Shown piece by piece: positions 1-8,732 of a DNA stretch of 64,000 bases (the stretch's first letter is position 1; each line of letters begins with the position of its first letter). The notes below the pieces were generated by a model, which saw only the letters and a list, made by a program, of their open reading frames with translations, searched no databases and was not told the DNA's origin. Both the position numbers and the translations under genes were made by a program. The DNA is from Azoarcus sp031556475 (GTDB lineage: Bacteria; Pseudomonadota; Gammaproteobacteria; Burkholderiales; Rhodocyclaceae). The DNA lies in contig JAVBSY010000008.1 in assembly GCA_031556475.1 (NCBI GenBank), positions 62,001 through 126,000 on the forward strand, in the 5' to 3' direction.

Positions 1-623
1 ATCATCGGCGTTTCGACTTCGAGAAAACCGTGATTGACCATGTAGTTACGGATCGACTGCACCATGCGGCTGCGCGCGACGAAGGTAAAGCGCGTCTGCT
101 CGCTCATGATCAGATCGATATACCGCTGGCGGTATTTCTGCTCGACATCGGTGAGGCCGTGGAATTTGTCCGGCAACGGCCGCAAGGTTTTGGTCAGCAA
201 GTGTATTTCGGAGGCTTGCACGGTCAATTCGCCGGTTTTGGTCTTGAACAGGGTTCCGACACAACCGACGATGTCGCCAATATCCCAGTGTTTGAAATCG
301 GCATAGACATCCTCGCCGATGGCATCGCGCGTCACATAGAGCTGGATGCGTCCAGACAAGTCCTGAATCGTGATGAAACTTGCCTTGCCCATGACGCGCT
401 TGAGCATGATCCGGCCTGCGACCCGAACCTCCACCGGCGTGTCATGCAACGTGTCGGCATCTTTTTCGCCATAAAGCTCATCAAGCTTGCCCGCGGTGTT
501 CTCGCGTGAAAAATCGTTGGGAAAAGCTTTGCCGGATTGGCGCCATGCGGCGAGCTTCTCGCGGCGCTCGGCAATGATGTGGTTTTCGTCTTGGGCAGAA
601 GGCGAGCTAGTCTGATCGGACAT
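1..623 (-). CDS. lysS: Lysyl-tRNA synthetase, class II (N-terminal part, cut by left edge)
   Basis: Charges tRNA-Lys with lysine in the cytoplasm. Reading leftward from the ATG at 623, the protein begins MSDQTSSPSAQDENHIIAER. It continues through an OB-fold anticodon-binding domain with RVAGRIMLKRVMGKASF and QDLSGRIQLY, then GDIVGCVGTLFKTKTGELTV. It reaches class II motif 1 (NHGFLEVETPM) exactly at the window edge, so about 207 of the usual 490-510 residues are present and the catalytic core lies outside. This is a housekeeping gene and marks the left flank as ordinary chromosome. The family assignment is secure; only the C-terminus is unseen. Confidence 0.95.
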   Translation of the reverse strand, partial: MSDQTSSPSAQDENHIIAERREKLAAWRQSGKAFPNDFSRENTAGKLDELYGEKDADTLHDTPVEVRVAGRIMLKRVMGKASFITIQDLSGRIQLYVTRDAIGEDVYADFKHWDIGDIVGCVGTLFKTKTGELTVQASEIHLLTKTLRPLPDKFHGLTDVEQKYRQRYIDLIMSEQTRFTFVARSRMVQSIRNYMVNHGFLEVETPM

Positions 624-777
624 GATAGGCAAAACATTTCAAGGGATATCGATTGTCGCAGGCATGACGGACACGAGCAAATATTGCGGGTGGAATCTTT
701 GTTCATCAGCACAAGGATGTAGGAAGCCAACATGCTGATTTTTCAGGTCTCTTATAGCCTTTCGCTACAGATAAAGT

Positions 778-812
778 GAAAAAGGCCGGGGCCCTTGCGG
801 ACACCCGGCCTG
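778..812 (-). terminator. Rho-independent terminator of the DUF1161 gene
   Basis: On the - strand, AGGCCGGG (811-804) pairs with CCCGGCCT (790-783) and is followed by a T-run (783-779). It lies about 20 bp beyond the stop codon of the gene at 831-1052 and insulates lysS from it. Confidence 0.75.
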
Positions 813-830
813 TCGGTCGTCCCAAGGGAC

Positions 831-1052
831 TCACTTCGAATAGACGATTTCCTTGCTTCCACCTTCACAGGAGCCAACGACCTTCTTGTCGGTCACGCTG
901 CCCTTGTCGACGATCTCCAGGGTGAAAGTGGTGACACCATTGGCCTTGATCTTCGCCTCGATCTCCGACTTCAACTCTTCGCACGGCTTGCCGGCGGCAA
1001 ACGCACTGCCCGCCAGGGCGAAGATCCCCACAGCCATCAGGAACTTCTTCAT
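831..1052 (-). CDS. Small secreted DUF1161-family protein
   Basis: 73 residues. The ATG at 1052 is preceded by GGGAG and opens a clear signal peptide (MKKFLMAVGIFALAGSAFA). The mature part is about 55 residues: GKPCEELKSEIEAKIKANG, then FTLEIVDKG, VVGSCEGGSKEIVYSK. Its two cysteines fit a periplasmic disulfide. The pattern matches DUF1161 periplasmic proteins, whose molecular function is unknown. A longer reading frame extends upstream to 1181, but its extra residues look non-coding and would hide the signal peptide. It is followed by its own terminator, so it is probably a single-gene unit. Confidence 0.75.
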   Translation of the reverse strand: MKKFLMAVGIFALAGSAFAAGKPCEELKSEIEAKIKANGVTTFTLEIVDKGSVTDKKVVGSCEGGSKEIVYSK

Positions 1053-1167
1053 CGGTAACGCTCCCTCGTCGTTTACAGGAAAGGGCCCGAGTGGGCCGAA
1101 AAACCGGGACAACCCGGCGCGCGGATCTACGCATCCCACCATCATGGCAGGGATGCGCGACAAAAAA

Positions 1168-1383
1168 CTAGCTGTTGGCAATTCTGAAACCGACCTTGAG
1201 CGTCACCTGATAGTGCCCGACGGCGCCATTCTCGATATGTCCTCGGGTGTCCACTACCTCGAACCACTCCATGAAATCGATACTCTTGGCTGCCTCAGCC
1301 AAGGCGTTGTTGATCGCATCCTCGATGCTGGTACGCGAAGAGCCGACCAGCTCGACCTTCTTGTAAGTGTGGTGGTTGGACAT
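1168..1383 (-). CDS. Dodecin (flavin-binding)
   Basis: 71 residues, the full length of a dodecin: MSNHHTYKKVELVGSSRTSI, then EDAINNALAEAAKSI, FEVVDTRGHI, GHYQVTLKVGFRI. Dodecins assemble into dodecameric hollow spheres that store or buffer flavins or flavin precursors in the cytoplasm. The W-F-E-V-V-(D/E)-T-R-G-H-I block, whose tryptophan stacks on the flavin in characterised dodecins, is intact. It is a free-standing gene on the same strand as the DUF1161 gene. Confidence in the family is high; the ligand preference cannot be read from the sequence. Confidence 0.9.
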   Translation of the reverse strand: MSNHHTYKKVELVGSSRTSIEDAINNALAEAAKSIDFMEWFEVVDTRGHIENGAVGHYQVTLKVGFRIANS

Positions 1384-1750
1384 ACTCGATCCCCTCAGTT
1401 AGCCGCATCATGTGGATAGGTTGTCGATGCCTCGATGGGCAGCAATTGTGAGGTGGACCCACGACAAACGAATGGGTTCAGACTTTCAGCCACCACGCCA
1501 AGCCGGCACGCAAAAGCATGGGCTGACCAAAGGAAGTAAGATGGGGAGCCGCCAGGGTGCATGGCAGAGGCTTCGAGATGTGGTACGACATGACTGGCTC
1601 GACTCCTGTAACCGCTTGATTGGACGTAGCGAAGCGGTTCGCCATGAAGCGTCAACAAAACCCTAGTGTCAGGCATAAGTCATGTAAATGACAAGAAGAT
1701 ATTCACGGAGGAGGGCGGACTTTTTTTGGCATTTTATGGAGTTCATCCGA
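1384..1750. other. Intergenic region without a recognised gene
   Basis: About 370 bp between divergent dodecin and ferric-reductase-like genes. It probably holds both promoters. Open frames here (for example 1412-1666 +) have no recognisable composition or domain, and no tRNA or riboswitch fold was recognised. Confidence 0.5.
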
Positions 1751-3088
1751 ATGAAAAAGATCAAGATCGCCCTATGGGTAACACTGGGCGCACTGACCCT
1801 GCTATGGATGCTTGCCGACACTTTCTTTCCGCAACCCTTCGGCTATTTCCCACTGCGTAGTGTTCTGGTTCAGTATTCCGGCGTAATCACCATGGGTGCG
1901 ATGAGCATTGCCATGATCTTGGCCATCCGTCCACGTGCCATCGAGCATTGGTTCGGCGGATTGGACAAGATGTATCGCCTGCACAAGTGGTTGGGCATTA
2001 CCGCTCTGAGCACCGGTATCGTCCACTGGCTGTGGGCCAAAGGCACCAAGTGGGCGGTAGGCTGGGGCTGGCTGACAAAACCGGCGCGTGGTGCCGGTGC
2101 ACCGGAAACTCTCGGCACCATCGAGCAGTTGTTCCGCAGCCAGCGCGGCCTGGCGGAGTTTCTCGGCGAATGGACCTTCTACGCTGCCGCTGTTCTCATC
2201 GTTCTGGCACTGATCAAGCGGTTCCCTTATCACCTGTTTGCCAAGACCCACACCATTCTGGCGGCAGCTTATCTGGTGATGGTTTTTCACGCTGTCATTT
2301 TGCTGAACTTCGAGTACTGGACGCAGCCAGTGGGCATTGTCATGGCTGTCCTGCTCGCCGCCGGGACCGTCTCGGGGCTATTGGTACTGTTCAGGCGCGT
2401 TGGAGCCGCGCTGAAAGTGAAAGGCAGCATCGAGAAGCTCACTTATTACCCGGAATTGCGTGTCCTGGAGACAACCGTCGGCCTGGAGGATGGCTGGCAG
2501 GGGCACAAGCCGGGCCAATTCGCCTTCGTCACCTTTGACCACAAGGAAGGCCCACATCCCTACACCATCGCTTCAGCATGGGACGTGCAAGAGCGCAAGA
2601 TCACCTTCATCACCAAAGCCCTCGGCGACCATACCAATCGTCTATATAAAATGCTTGGTGTGGGCCAATCCGCCATTGTGGAAGGTCCCTACGGTTGCTT
2701 CACATTCAACGACCAGCGCAAACGACAGATCTGGATCGGCGCCGGTATCGGTATCACCCCATTCATTGCGCAGATGGCGCATCTGGCACAGACCTCGAAT
2801 CGGCAGCAACAAATCGACCTGTTTCACCCCACAGCGGATTTCTCCCAGGCCGCAATCGATAATTTGAAGGCCGATGCTCAAGCGGCGGACGTCGAGTTGC
2901 ACCTGCTGGTTGACTCCAAGGACGGGCGTTTGAACGGAGAGCGCTTGCGCAATGTAATCCAGGATTGGAAGGAAGCCAGTGTTTGGTTCTGTGGACCGGC
3001 GGGATTCGGTGAAGCGTTGCGCAAGGATCTGATGACTCATGGCCTGAATCCGGCCGATTTCCACCAGGAGCTATTTCAGATGCGCTGA
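1751..3088 (+). CDS. Ferric-reductase-like transmembrane flavoprotein (ferredoxin reductase family)
   Basis: 445 residues. The N-terminal half is a multi-helix membrane domain with histidines placed as b-type haem ligands (RLHKWLGITALSTGIVHWLW, later KTHTILAAAYLVMVFHAVIL). The C-terminal half is an FAD/NAD(P)H-binding reductase: FAD contact HPYTIASAW, the glycine-rich nucleotide site WIGAGIGITPF, and WFCGPAGFG near the end. Such proteins pass electrons from cytosolic NAD(P)H across the membrane to ferric iron or another acceptor. The ATG at 1751 was chosen because TGGAG lies upstream and MKKIKIALW begins the first helix; a start at 1688 would add a charged, unlikely leader. It is the last clearly chromosomal gene before the element. 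The electron acceptor is not determinable. Confidence 0.8.
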   Translation: MKKIKIALWVTLGALTLLWMLADTFFPQPFGYFPLRSVLVQYSGVITMGAMSIAMILAIRPRAIEHWFGGLDKMYRLHKWLGITALSTGIVHWLWAKGTKWAVGWGWLTKPARGAGAPETLGTIEQLFRSQRGLAEFLGEWTFYAAAVLIVLALIKRFPYHLFAKTHTILAAAYLVMVFHAVILLNFEYWTQPVGIVMAVLLAAGTVSGLLVLFRRVGAALKVKGSIEKLTYYPELRVLETTVGLEDGWQGHKPGQFAFVTFDHKEGPHPYTIASAWDVQERKITFITKALGDHTNRLYKMLGVGQSAIVEGPYGCFTFNDQRKRQIWIGAGIGITPFIAQMAHLAQTSNRQQQIDLFHPTADFSQAAIDNLKADAQAADVELHLLVDSKDGRLNGERLRNVIQDWKEASVWFCGPAGFGEALRKDLMTHGLNPADFHQELFQMR

Positions 3089-3354
3089 GGCAGTGTTCTC
3101 TTGGTGGGCACGTCATCGCAAACAGTCTTGGTGAGATGCGTAGTAACTCATTCGTGCTGCGGCCTGATTCATCTTCACAGCCAGCCACATCATTGCTCGC
3201 TACTGTAGCTACATCCTCGAGCAAATGAATGAAGCAGGGCCACCCACTGCCTGAGTAATTTTTGTATTTTACATAATACCAATTATGGCGGTTTTGTAAG
3301 TTCAGCCAGCGGTACAGAACTATCCACATGTTTAACTAAATCAAGAGGTTACAT
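3089..3354. other. AT-richer boundary region between chromosome and mobile element
   Basis: Base composition falls here and then parA begins, so the left end of the element probably lies in this 266-bp gap. A near-consensus DnaA box (CTATCCACA, 3320-3328) sits 27 bp before parA. No tRNA 3' end or obvious direct repeat matching the right part of the window was found, so no att site is claimed. Confidence 0.4.
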
Positions 3355-4242
3355 GTGGTCATCATCTCTACGATCGGAACCAAAGGCGGCGTCGGAAAGA
3401 CGACTTTGACCGCCAATCTCGGCGCGTTGATCGCCGACATGGGCTTGCGCGTCCTGCTGGTCGATGCCGACATCCAGGCGTCCCTGAGCAAGTTCTACGA
3501 ACTGAAGCATCGCGCACCCGAAGGACTCACGTCGATCATCCGCGCCGGCCGCGTCACCGAGGCCTGCATCTCGGCCACGGTCTTCGACCGGCTCGATATC
3601 ATCGTGTGCGATGCGCCCAGCCGCCAACTGGCCGCAAGCCAGGATGGGACCGATCTGGAGCGTTTCCTACAGACGCGCATGGATGCCCCGGTCATCCTTC
3701 GCAAAGCGTTGCGCTCGCCCTTGATCGACGAGTTGTATGACTTCGTGCTGATCGACACACCGGGCGCGCAGGGTCCGCTGCTCTATACCGCCGCGCTGGC
3801 CGCGCACCGCCTGATTACGCCCGTGCTGCCGGAAACGCCGTCCGCACGCGAATTCAAGGGCGGCACCCTGGAACTACTGCGCAAACTGTCCGAGGCCGAA
3901 GCCCTGGGCATCGTGCCAGGCCCGGTCACGGCGGTTATCAACCGTGCGGCGCACACCAACGATGCGCGCCAGATCATCAGCGAGATTCGCCAGGCCTATT
4001 ACGAGATGAAAGGCATGGTCACGATCGCCGACACCGTGATCCCGACCAGCGTGCTCTACAACGAAGCCGCCACCGAACGCATCCCCGTGCATCTGAAAGC
4101 CTCGCGCTCCCGTGGCGGATTGTCGCCGTCGATGACGATGCACAGCCTCGTGTGGGAACTGATTCCGCCGCTCAAGGATGTTTATGCGGGTGGCTTAGTG
4201 CCGGCAGACCAGGATGAAGCGGGCGCGGGAGAAACGCCATGA
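3355..4242 (+). CDS. parA: ParA/Soj-type partition ATPase of the ICE
   Basis: 295 residues. It opens with the deviant Walker A box KGGVGKTT (about residues 10-17), followed by LLVDADIQASLSKFY and the Walker B-like FVLIDTPG. These ParA ATPases bind DNA non-specifically and, with ParB, help retain excised elements at division. The start is GTG at 3355 with AAGAGG upstream; the ATG two bases earlier is out of frame. It overlaps parB by 4 bp (ATGA), so the two are translationally coupled. In PFGI-1/ICEclc/SPI-7-type elements parA marks one terminus, consistent with its position here. The family is certain; the partner site (parS) was not identified. Confidence 0.93.
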   Translation: MVIISTIGTKGGVGKTTLTANLGALIADMGLRVLLVDADIQASLSKFYELKHRAPEGLTSIIRAGRVTEACISATVFDRLDIIVCDAPSRQLAASQDGTDLERFLQTRMDAPVILRKALRSPLIDELYDFVLIDTPGAQGPLLYTAALAAHRLITPVLPETPSAREFKGGTLELLRKLSEAEALGIVPGPVTAVINRAAHTNDARQIISEIRQAYYEMKGMVTIADTVIPTSVLYNEAATERIPVHLKASRSRGGLSPSMTMHSLVWELIPPLKDVYAGGLVPADQDEAGAGETP

Positions 4243-5975
4243 ACCGCCGCCTGCCTCCCGGCGTCGATGTGCAGACACTGGCGGCGAAGCGGACCCGCAA
4301 AGCGGAGTCGGCCTCCTCTGCCTCCCCTGCCCCTGTATCCACCTTGGCACCGCCGCGCGCACCGGCCACGCGCAAACTGACCCAGGAAGAGTTGCGTCAG
4401 CGCGTGCACGCCTCGCTCAACGTCGACAATCCGCCCGACAACAGCGCATCACTGGTCGATACCGAATCGCAGATGACGCTGCCGGTCATGGAGATCGAAC
4501 CCTACGACCGCAATCCGCGCCACACGCGCAATGCACTCTTCGAGAGCATGAAGGAATCGATCCGCGCCACGGGCGGATTGCGCACGCCGCTCACGGTGAC
4601 TCGCCGTCCCGGCGCGAAGCGTTACATGATCGAATCCGGCGGCAATACCCGGCTGCTGTGCCTGCAGACGCTGTTCCAGGAAACCGGCGAACGCCGGTTC
4701 GAGTCCATCGTCGTGACCTACCGCCCGTGGGTATCGGAATCGCATGTACTCACTTCGCATTTCATCGAAAACGAAGTGCGCGGCGACATGACTTTCTGGG
4801 ACAAAGCCGTGGGGCTTCTCGTTCTCAAAAGCATGCTGGAGCAGGAAAACAAGGGTGCGGCTCTATCGGCACGTGATTTTGAGGCGAAGCTGAAGGAACG
4901 GGGGTTGCAGGTCAGTCGAACCGTCATCGGCAGCTATGTCTTTGCAACCGGCCAATTGGGTGCTTTGGGAGAAGCGACGACTGCCTTATCCAGAAAAAAC
5001 GTCCGCGACCTCCATCCCGTTTTCACCGCCCTCGAGCGCCTGCTCAAGCATGCCAACAAAGGCGAGGACTGGCCGGCATTGCGCGACCGGACACTGCGCA
5101 GCGCCGAGCAGTCCTGGAAGATGAAACAGGTGGCGCAATCGGAAGCGGCGGGCGACGAAGACGCGAGCGAGAAAGCGGGAGTCGCCGAATTCGACACCGC
5201 ACGCCTGATCGAGCAGCTTGACCAGAGTGTAGCGACCCATCTGGGCGAGGCGCCGGAGTTCGTGCGCGGCTGCCGGGAACTGGCGCAACAACAGGCTGCC
5301 AGCGACGATATCGCGCCGTGCGTGATGCAGATGCGCATCGCGCAACAGCCCAGAAGCGCCCCGCCACGCGCTACCCCGTCTTCCACCGGCATCCTGGCAT
5401 CCAGCGTCCAGGCCGGATCCGGAGACAAGCGCCCTGCGCCAACGCCTTCGAGCGCGCAGCGCGATCCGCACGCCGGCGACCGCCATTCAACAGCCAGCAC
5501 CGGGCCAGCCGGCGAAGCCGAATGCCTCGCCCGTGTGCAGGCACTGGCTGATTCGTTCGCCCAGGCCACCGGCGTATTGGATTGCCTGTTTGTGCAGGAC
5601 GACTGGCCGACCGGATTCTGGATTGAGATCCCATCCGATCCAATCGACCTCGACCCCTCCCCCGCCAATCACGGGCGTTACGCCGGCTGGTGGATGCTGG
5701 CGATGCTTTCCGGACAGATCGGCGGCGCCTGGTCGGCGGCGATGCCGGCCGACTCAATGTGGCGCCAGGCCCAGCGCCAGGAAAACGGCCACGACGAAGT
5801 CTCACTCATGGGGCTGATCGAAACCGTGCTGGCCAACCCCATCGGCCTGATGGAACTGTCCGACCGGCTCGTGGGCGAACCCGATGCTCCGGAAATCGAC
5901 GATTACCTGCGCCTGGTCCAAGCCCTGCGCGCATTGCGACGCGAAGCCCCGCATCGCTTCGCCATGGAGCCATGA
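4239..5975 (+). CDS. parB: PFGI-1-class ICE ParB protein
   Basis: 578 residues. The ParB/Srx-like core lies at about residues 75-190: EIEPYDRNPRH followed by RATGGLRTPLTV, YMIESGGNTR and the VSESHVLTSHFIENEVRG block. An ICE-specific C-terminal extension follows, longer than in chromosomal ParB (about 290 residues). The length and organisation match the integrating-conjugative-element ParB class described for PFGI-1-type islands. It presumably loads at a centromere-like site and stimulates the ParA encoded just upstream. The proline- and serine-rich stretch around residues 370-430 is probably a linker. It overlaps the next gene by 4 bp, continuing the operon. Confidence 0.88.
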   Translation: MNRRLPPGVDVQTLAAKRTRKAESASSASPAPVSTLAPPRAPATRKLTQEELRQRVHASLNVDNPPDNSASLVDTESQMTLPVMEIEPYDRNPRHTRNALFESMKESIRATGGLRTPLTVTRRPGAKRYMIESGGNTRLLCLQTLFQETGERRFESIVVTYRPWVSESHVLTSHFIENEVRGDMTFWDKAVGLLVLKSMLEQENKGAALSARDFEAKLKERGLQVSRTVIGSYVFATGQLGALGEATTALSRKNVRDLHPVFTALERLLKHANKGEDWPALRDRTLRSAEQSWKMKQVAQSEAAGDEDASEKAGVAEFDTARLIEQLDQSVATHLGEAPEFVRGCRELAQQQAASDDIAPCVMQMRIAQQPRSAPPRATPSSTGILASSVQAGSGDKRPAPTPSSAQRDPHAGDRHSTASTGPAGEAECLARVQALADSFAQATGVLDCLFVQDDWPTGFWIEIPSDPIDLDPSPANHGRYAGWWMLAMLSGQIGGAWSAAMPADSMWRQAQRQENGHDEVSLMGLIETVLANPIGLMELSDRLVGEPDAPEIDDYLRLVQALRALRREAPHRFAMEP

Positions 5976-6604
5976 CCATGTCTCTATATGTCATGCCCGC
6001 ACCGCCCGTGGTTTGTCTCGAAGAGCCCGGACGGAAATACCACGGCCGCGGCATTCCGATCACCGATCCCAAGCACGCGGTCGATCTGCTGCTGCATCTG
6101 ATCGACCGCGCCGACCAGGGCGACCTGGACGCGCTGCTCGAGCACATTTCTCCGGAACTGCTCGATCAACTGCGTAACAAGACCGCCGCCGAACTGCTTC
6201 GGCTGATCGAGGTCGGCGGCAACATCGTCAGCGTTCTCATCAACGAACGCACCCTGCGCTACGCCGAACACAAACTCGCCCAGCAGTACCGCCGAGGGAC
6301 TGCGATGGTCTGGTTTCTCAAACGCGGCGCACCGCAGGCGATGATGCTCGAGCTCTTCGGGCTCACCGACCGGGCCTACCGCGATCTGCGCACGGCAGCC
6401 GGCGAGACCGGCCGGCCCGGACGCACACAAATGCCCTCGCAGGACACCCGCCGCGCGATCCGCCAGACATGGGCGCAACCGCTGGTGGCCAGAGACGCAC
6501 ACGAAGAAGAAATCGTTACCCGCTACAAACGGCTTGCCGAGGCCTGGCCGGACGTACCGCTGGCCTCCCTGTACGCAATCATCGTGGAGAGCAGCGCGCC
6601 ATGA
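5972..6604 (+). CDS. DUF2857-family ICE protein
   Basis: 210 residues, starting MTMSLYVMPAP at the ATG that overlaps the parB stop; a second ATG lies two codons later. The body contains ELLRLIEVGGNIVSVLINER and a helix-turn-helix-like stretch (QAMMLELFGLTDRAYRDLRT). DUF2857 proteins occur directly after parB in PFGI-1/ICEclc-type elements, and the location here is the same. The helical C-terminal part suggests DNA binding, possibly in regulation or replication of the element, but no activity is established. It is coupled to the next gene by a 4-bp overlap. Confidence 0.75.
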   Translation: MTMSLYVMPAPPVVCLEEPGRKYHGRGIPITDPKHAVDLLLHLIDRADQGDLDALLEHISPELLDQLRNKTAAELLRLIEVGGNIVSVLINERTLRYAEHKLAQQYRRGTAMVWFLKRGAPQAMMLELFGLTDRAYRDLRTAAGETGRPGRTQMPSQDTRRAIRQTWAQPLVARDAHEEEIVTRYKRLAEAWPDVPLASLYAIIVESSAP

Positions 6605-7059
6605 ACGATCCATTTCCCCTTTCTTCCGCCCTGCTCCTCGATCTTTTCGATGAGCCGATCTCGTTTCGCCGCGCCTACGTCGAACTCACGGGCAGCGTCA
6701 CCGCCGCGCTCTATCTGTCGGTCGCCTGCGAACTATCGGCCGCATTGCCCGACGACTCCGATGGCTGGCTGCATCTGAGCATCGAGCAGTGGTGCAAGGA
6801 GACGATGCTCACGCGTGCGCAGTTGGCCAGCGCGCGCAAGGTGCTCACCGATATCAACGTGCTGTGGGAGCGGCGCGTCGGCGCCCCGCCCCGGCTCGAA
6901 ACCAAGGTCAACGCCGAAGTGTTGATGATTCTTCTCGACTCACAGGCAAAGCGCCGCTACGACCCGATCCCGTATCACCCCGATCACGGGTACATGCGTC
7001 CCGAAGAGATCGAGGCGATCGAAGCACTCGAACGCGGCCGCTCACTTCCGCTTTTCTAG
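6601..7059 (+). CDS. Single-copy winged-helix-like ICE protein
   Basis: 152 residues. A block of about 80 residues reads FRRAYVELTGSVTAALYLS, then LSIEQWCKETMLTRAQLASA, RKVLTDINVLWERRVGAPPR. The same block occurs twice in the next protein (LTGRVTAGLMLS, WQDETGLSRREQDTAR, VWQEKR; and LTGSATSAVLLS, TGLTRHELESAR, ILHEKR). The T-G-x-(V/A)-T followed by W/TGL-(T/S)-R-x-(E/Q)-L and a basic wing is typical of replication-initiator-like winged helices. That makes DNA binding likely, although no function is assigned. It is translationally coupled to the DUF2857 gene (ATGA). Confidence 0.6.
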   Translation: MNDPFPLSSALLLDLFDEPISFRRAYVELTGSVTAALYLSVACELSAALPDDSDGWLHLSIEQWCKETMLTRAQLASARKVLTDINVLWERRVGAPPRLETKVNAEVLMILLDSQAKRRYDPIPYHPDHGYMRPEEIEAIEALERGRSLPLF

Positions 7060-7087
7060 ATAGATGGAGCACTGAGCGGCCATCGTC

Positions 7088-8611
7088 GTGACTTCCTCCA
7101 CCCTGCCCTCGCCCGCCGTGCCGGCGCGTCTCGTGTACATCCGCGAGACCGTTCGCCTGCTCGGCCAGCGTTGTGTCGCCTATCACCCGAGACTGGTTCA
7201 ATTGACCGGCCGGGTCACGGCAGGGCTGATGCTGTCTCAAAGTTTGTATTGGACAAAGAAACTCCACCTGGCCGGACGCCTGGATGGCTGGTTCTGGAAA
7301 AGCGCGCAGCAATGGCAGGACGAAACGGGACTGTCGCGGCGCGAGCAAGACACCGCCCGCGCCACCCTAAAAGCCCTCGGCGTCTGGCAGGAAAAGCGCC
7401 AGGGCATGCCCGCACGGCTGTGGTATCGGATCGACCTGGCCGCGCTGGGAAGACTGCTCGCACCGGACGGCACCTTCAATAATTGGGACTGGCGCAACGA
7501 ACGCGAAGTGCTGCGCCTGCTCGGACGCTCGATGCTCTTCTACCGTGGCCTGTTGACGCTGACCGGCTCGGCGACCTCGGCGGTCCTGCTCTCGCGGCTC
7601 TTCGGTGAAGAACGGGCGCAGTTGCGCAGCGCGGACGATCTGGGCGCGCTATGGCGCAGACATGCCTTCGGATCCATCCGCGCACAAACCGGGCTGACCC
7701 GTCACGAGCTCGAATCGGCCCGTGCGCGCCTGCGCCAACGAAACATCCTGCACGAGAAACGTGCTGCTTACCGAGTTGGCGGCGGCGCCATAAAAGCCAG
7801 CGTCGAATGGCGCCTGGATTACGCCGTGCTGATTGAACGATTGCGGAAAACCGGATCGGAAAATAGCCAGGAAACCATCCGGGAAGTGCGCAAAGCACAA
7901 AACGTGCCACCGTCTAACTTGGCGTTCGATTTCACGCCGGAAGGCGCGCAGTTGTCCAGTTTGGCGGAAAGCGGAAAACCAATTATCCGGAAAGCTGCTA
8001 ATCGGATTTCCGAAAAGCGCCAAACTGAATTTCCAGAAAGCGCCAAACAGGATTTCCATAACCCGCCAAACAAGACTGGCGCTTTGCCGAATGCCAGTTT
8101 GGCGGAAAGCGGAAATTCACTGTATACGGGGTTGACTACGTTCACCCCGACTACTCCAAAAGAAGACGGAAACGCCCACGGTACAAGGGTTTCCGGGGTG
8201 CCCGCCGAAGCGTCCGGGAGTGGGTGTCAGAAACTTGTCTGGCCGAATCTGATTCGTGCCGACGAAAAGGTATCCGCCCTCCGGATGCTTGAAGACGCCG
8301 GCCATCACGCGCAAGACCTGCTCGACGAACTGGCGGGCCAACACGCCTTGAAGCCGGTGCTGCAACCGCTCAACTATCTCGCCGCGCTGGTACGCAAGTT
8401 CAAGCGGGGTGAATTCGTGCCGGCCGCGGCGATACGCGAACGCGAACGGCGCGAGCGCCGGCAGGCCGAACTGGAACAGCGCCGGCAGGCCGAGGCCACG
8501 GCACATGCCCAGGAAACCTCGGAGGAAAAGGAACGCCGGCTAGAACTGGGCCGCGCCAGGCTTGAGCAGATTCGGCGAATGATGTTTGGAGGCAGCCATG
8601 TGCCGCAGTGA
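7088..8611 (+). CDS. Tandem winged-helix ICE protein, probable replication-associated DNA-binding protein
   Basis: 507 residues from a GTG at 7088. Residues about 30-125 and 140-250 are two copies of the domain that makes up the preceding gene. Each carries an L-T-G-x-(V/A)-T helix, a TGL-(S/T)-R recognition-type helix and a basic wing (WQEKRQGMPARLWYRID; LHEKRAAYRVGGGAI). A polar linker follows, in which the motif LAESGK/FPESAK recurs five times or so. A helical C-terminus rich in Arg and Glu (REREERRQAELEQRRQAE type) is probably a coiled coil. By position (after parAB and DUF2857, before the TIGR03761 gene) it occupies the slot of the element's replication protein. Initiator function is inferred, not shown. 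Confidence 0.6.
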   Translation: MTSSTLPSPAVPARLVYIRETVRLLGQRCVAYHPRLVQLTGRVTAGLMLSQSLYWTKKLHLAGRLDGWFWKSAQQWQDETGLSRREQDTARATLKALGVWQEKRQGMPARLWYRIDLAALGRLLAPDGTFNNWDWRNEREVLRLLGRSMLFYRGLLTLTGSATSAVLLSRLFGEERAQLRSADDLGALWRRHAFGSIRAQTGLTRHELESARARLRQRNILHEKRAAYRVGGGAIKASVEWRLDYAVLIERLRKTGSENSQETIREVRKAQNVPPSNLAFDFTPEGAQLSSLAESGKPIIRKAANRISEKRQTEFPESAKQDFHNPPNKTGALPNASLAESGNSLYTGLTTFTPTTPKEDGNAHGTRVSGVPAEASGSGCQKLVWPNLIRADEKVSALRMLEDAGHHAQDLLDELAGQHALKPVLQPLNYLAALVRKFKRGEFVPAAAIRERERRERRQAELEQRRQAEATAHAQETSEEKERRLELGRARLEQIRRMMFGGSHVPQ

Positions 8612-8635
8612 CGTGGCCTCCCTCCTCCACTTTGG

Positions 8636-8654
8636 GTGGCAACAGGGTTGCCAC
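8636..8654. repeat. GTGGCAA palindrome, copy 1
   Basis: GTGGCAA (8636-8642), five-base spacer, TTGCCAC (8648-8654). It is the first of three related palindromes flanking the TIGR03761 gene; see 8672 and 9873. Confidence 0.7.
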
Positions 8655-8671
8655 TTGAAAGCGCCTGCCCA

Positions 8672-8694
8672 GGGTGGCACCCCCCGTGCCACCC
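8672..8694. repeat. GGGTGGCAC palindrome, copy 2
   Basis: GGGTGGCAC (8672-8680), CCCCC spacer, GTGCCACCC (8686-8694), with perfect 9-bp arms. It lies 38 bp before the start of the TIGR03761 gene and could be a protein-binding site or an RNA hairpin. There is no T-run, so it is not a standard terminator. Confidence 0.75.
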
Positions 8695-8732
8695 ACTAAC
8701 CAAGTCACTGGCTCATATGAAAGGAGGAAAAA

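Noticed and set aside
1412..1666. Possible small gene in the gap before the ferric-reductase gene
   Set aside because: No ribosome site of note, no protein-like pattern, and opposing open frames of similar length over the same bases.
3089..3354. attL at a tRNA 3' end
   Set aside because: No tRNA-like 3' segment or direct repeat with another part of the window could be found, so the insertion site remains open.
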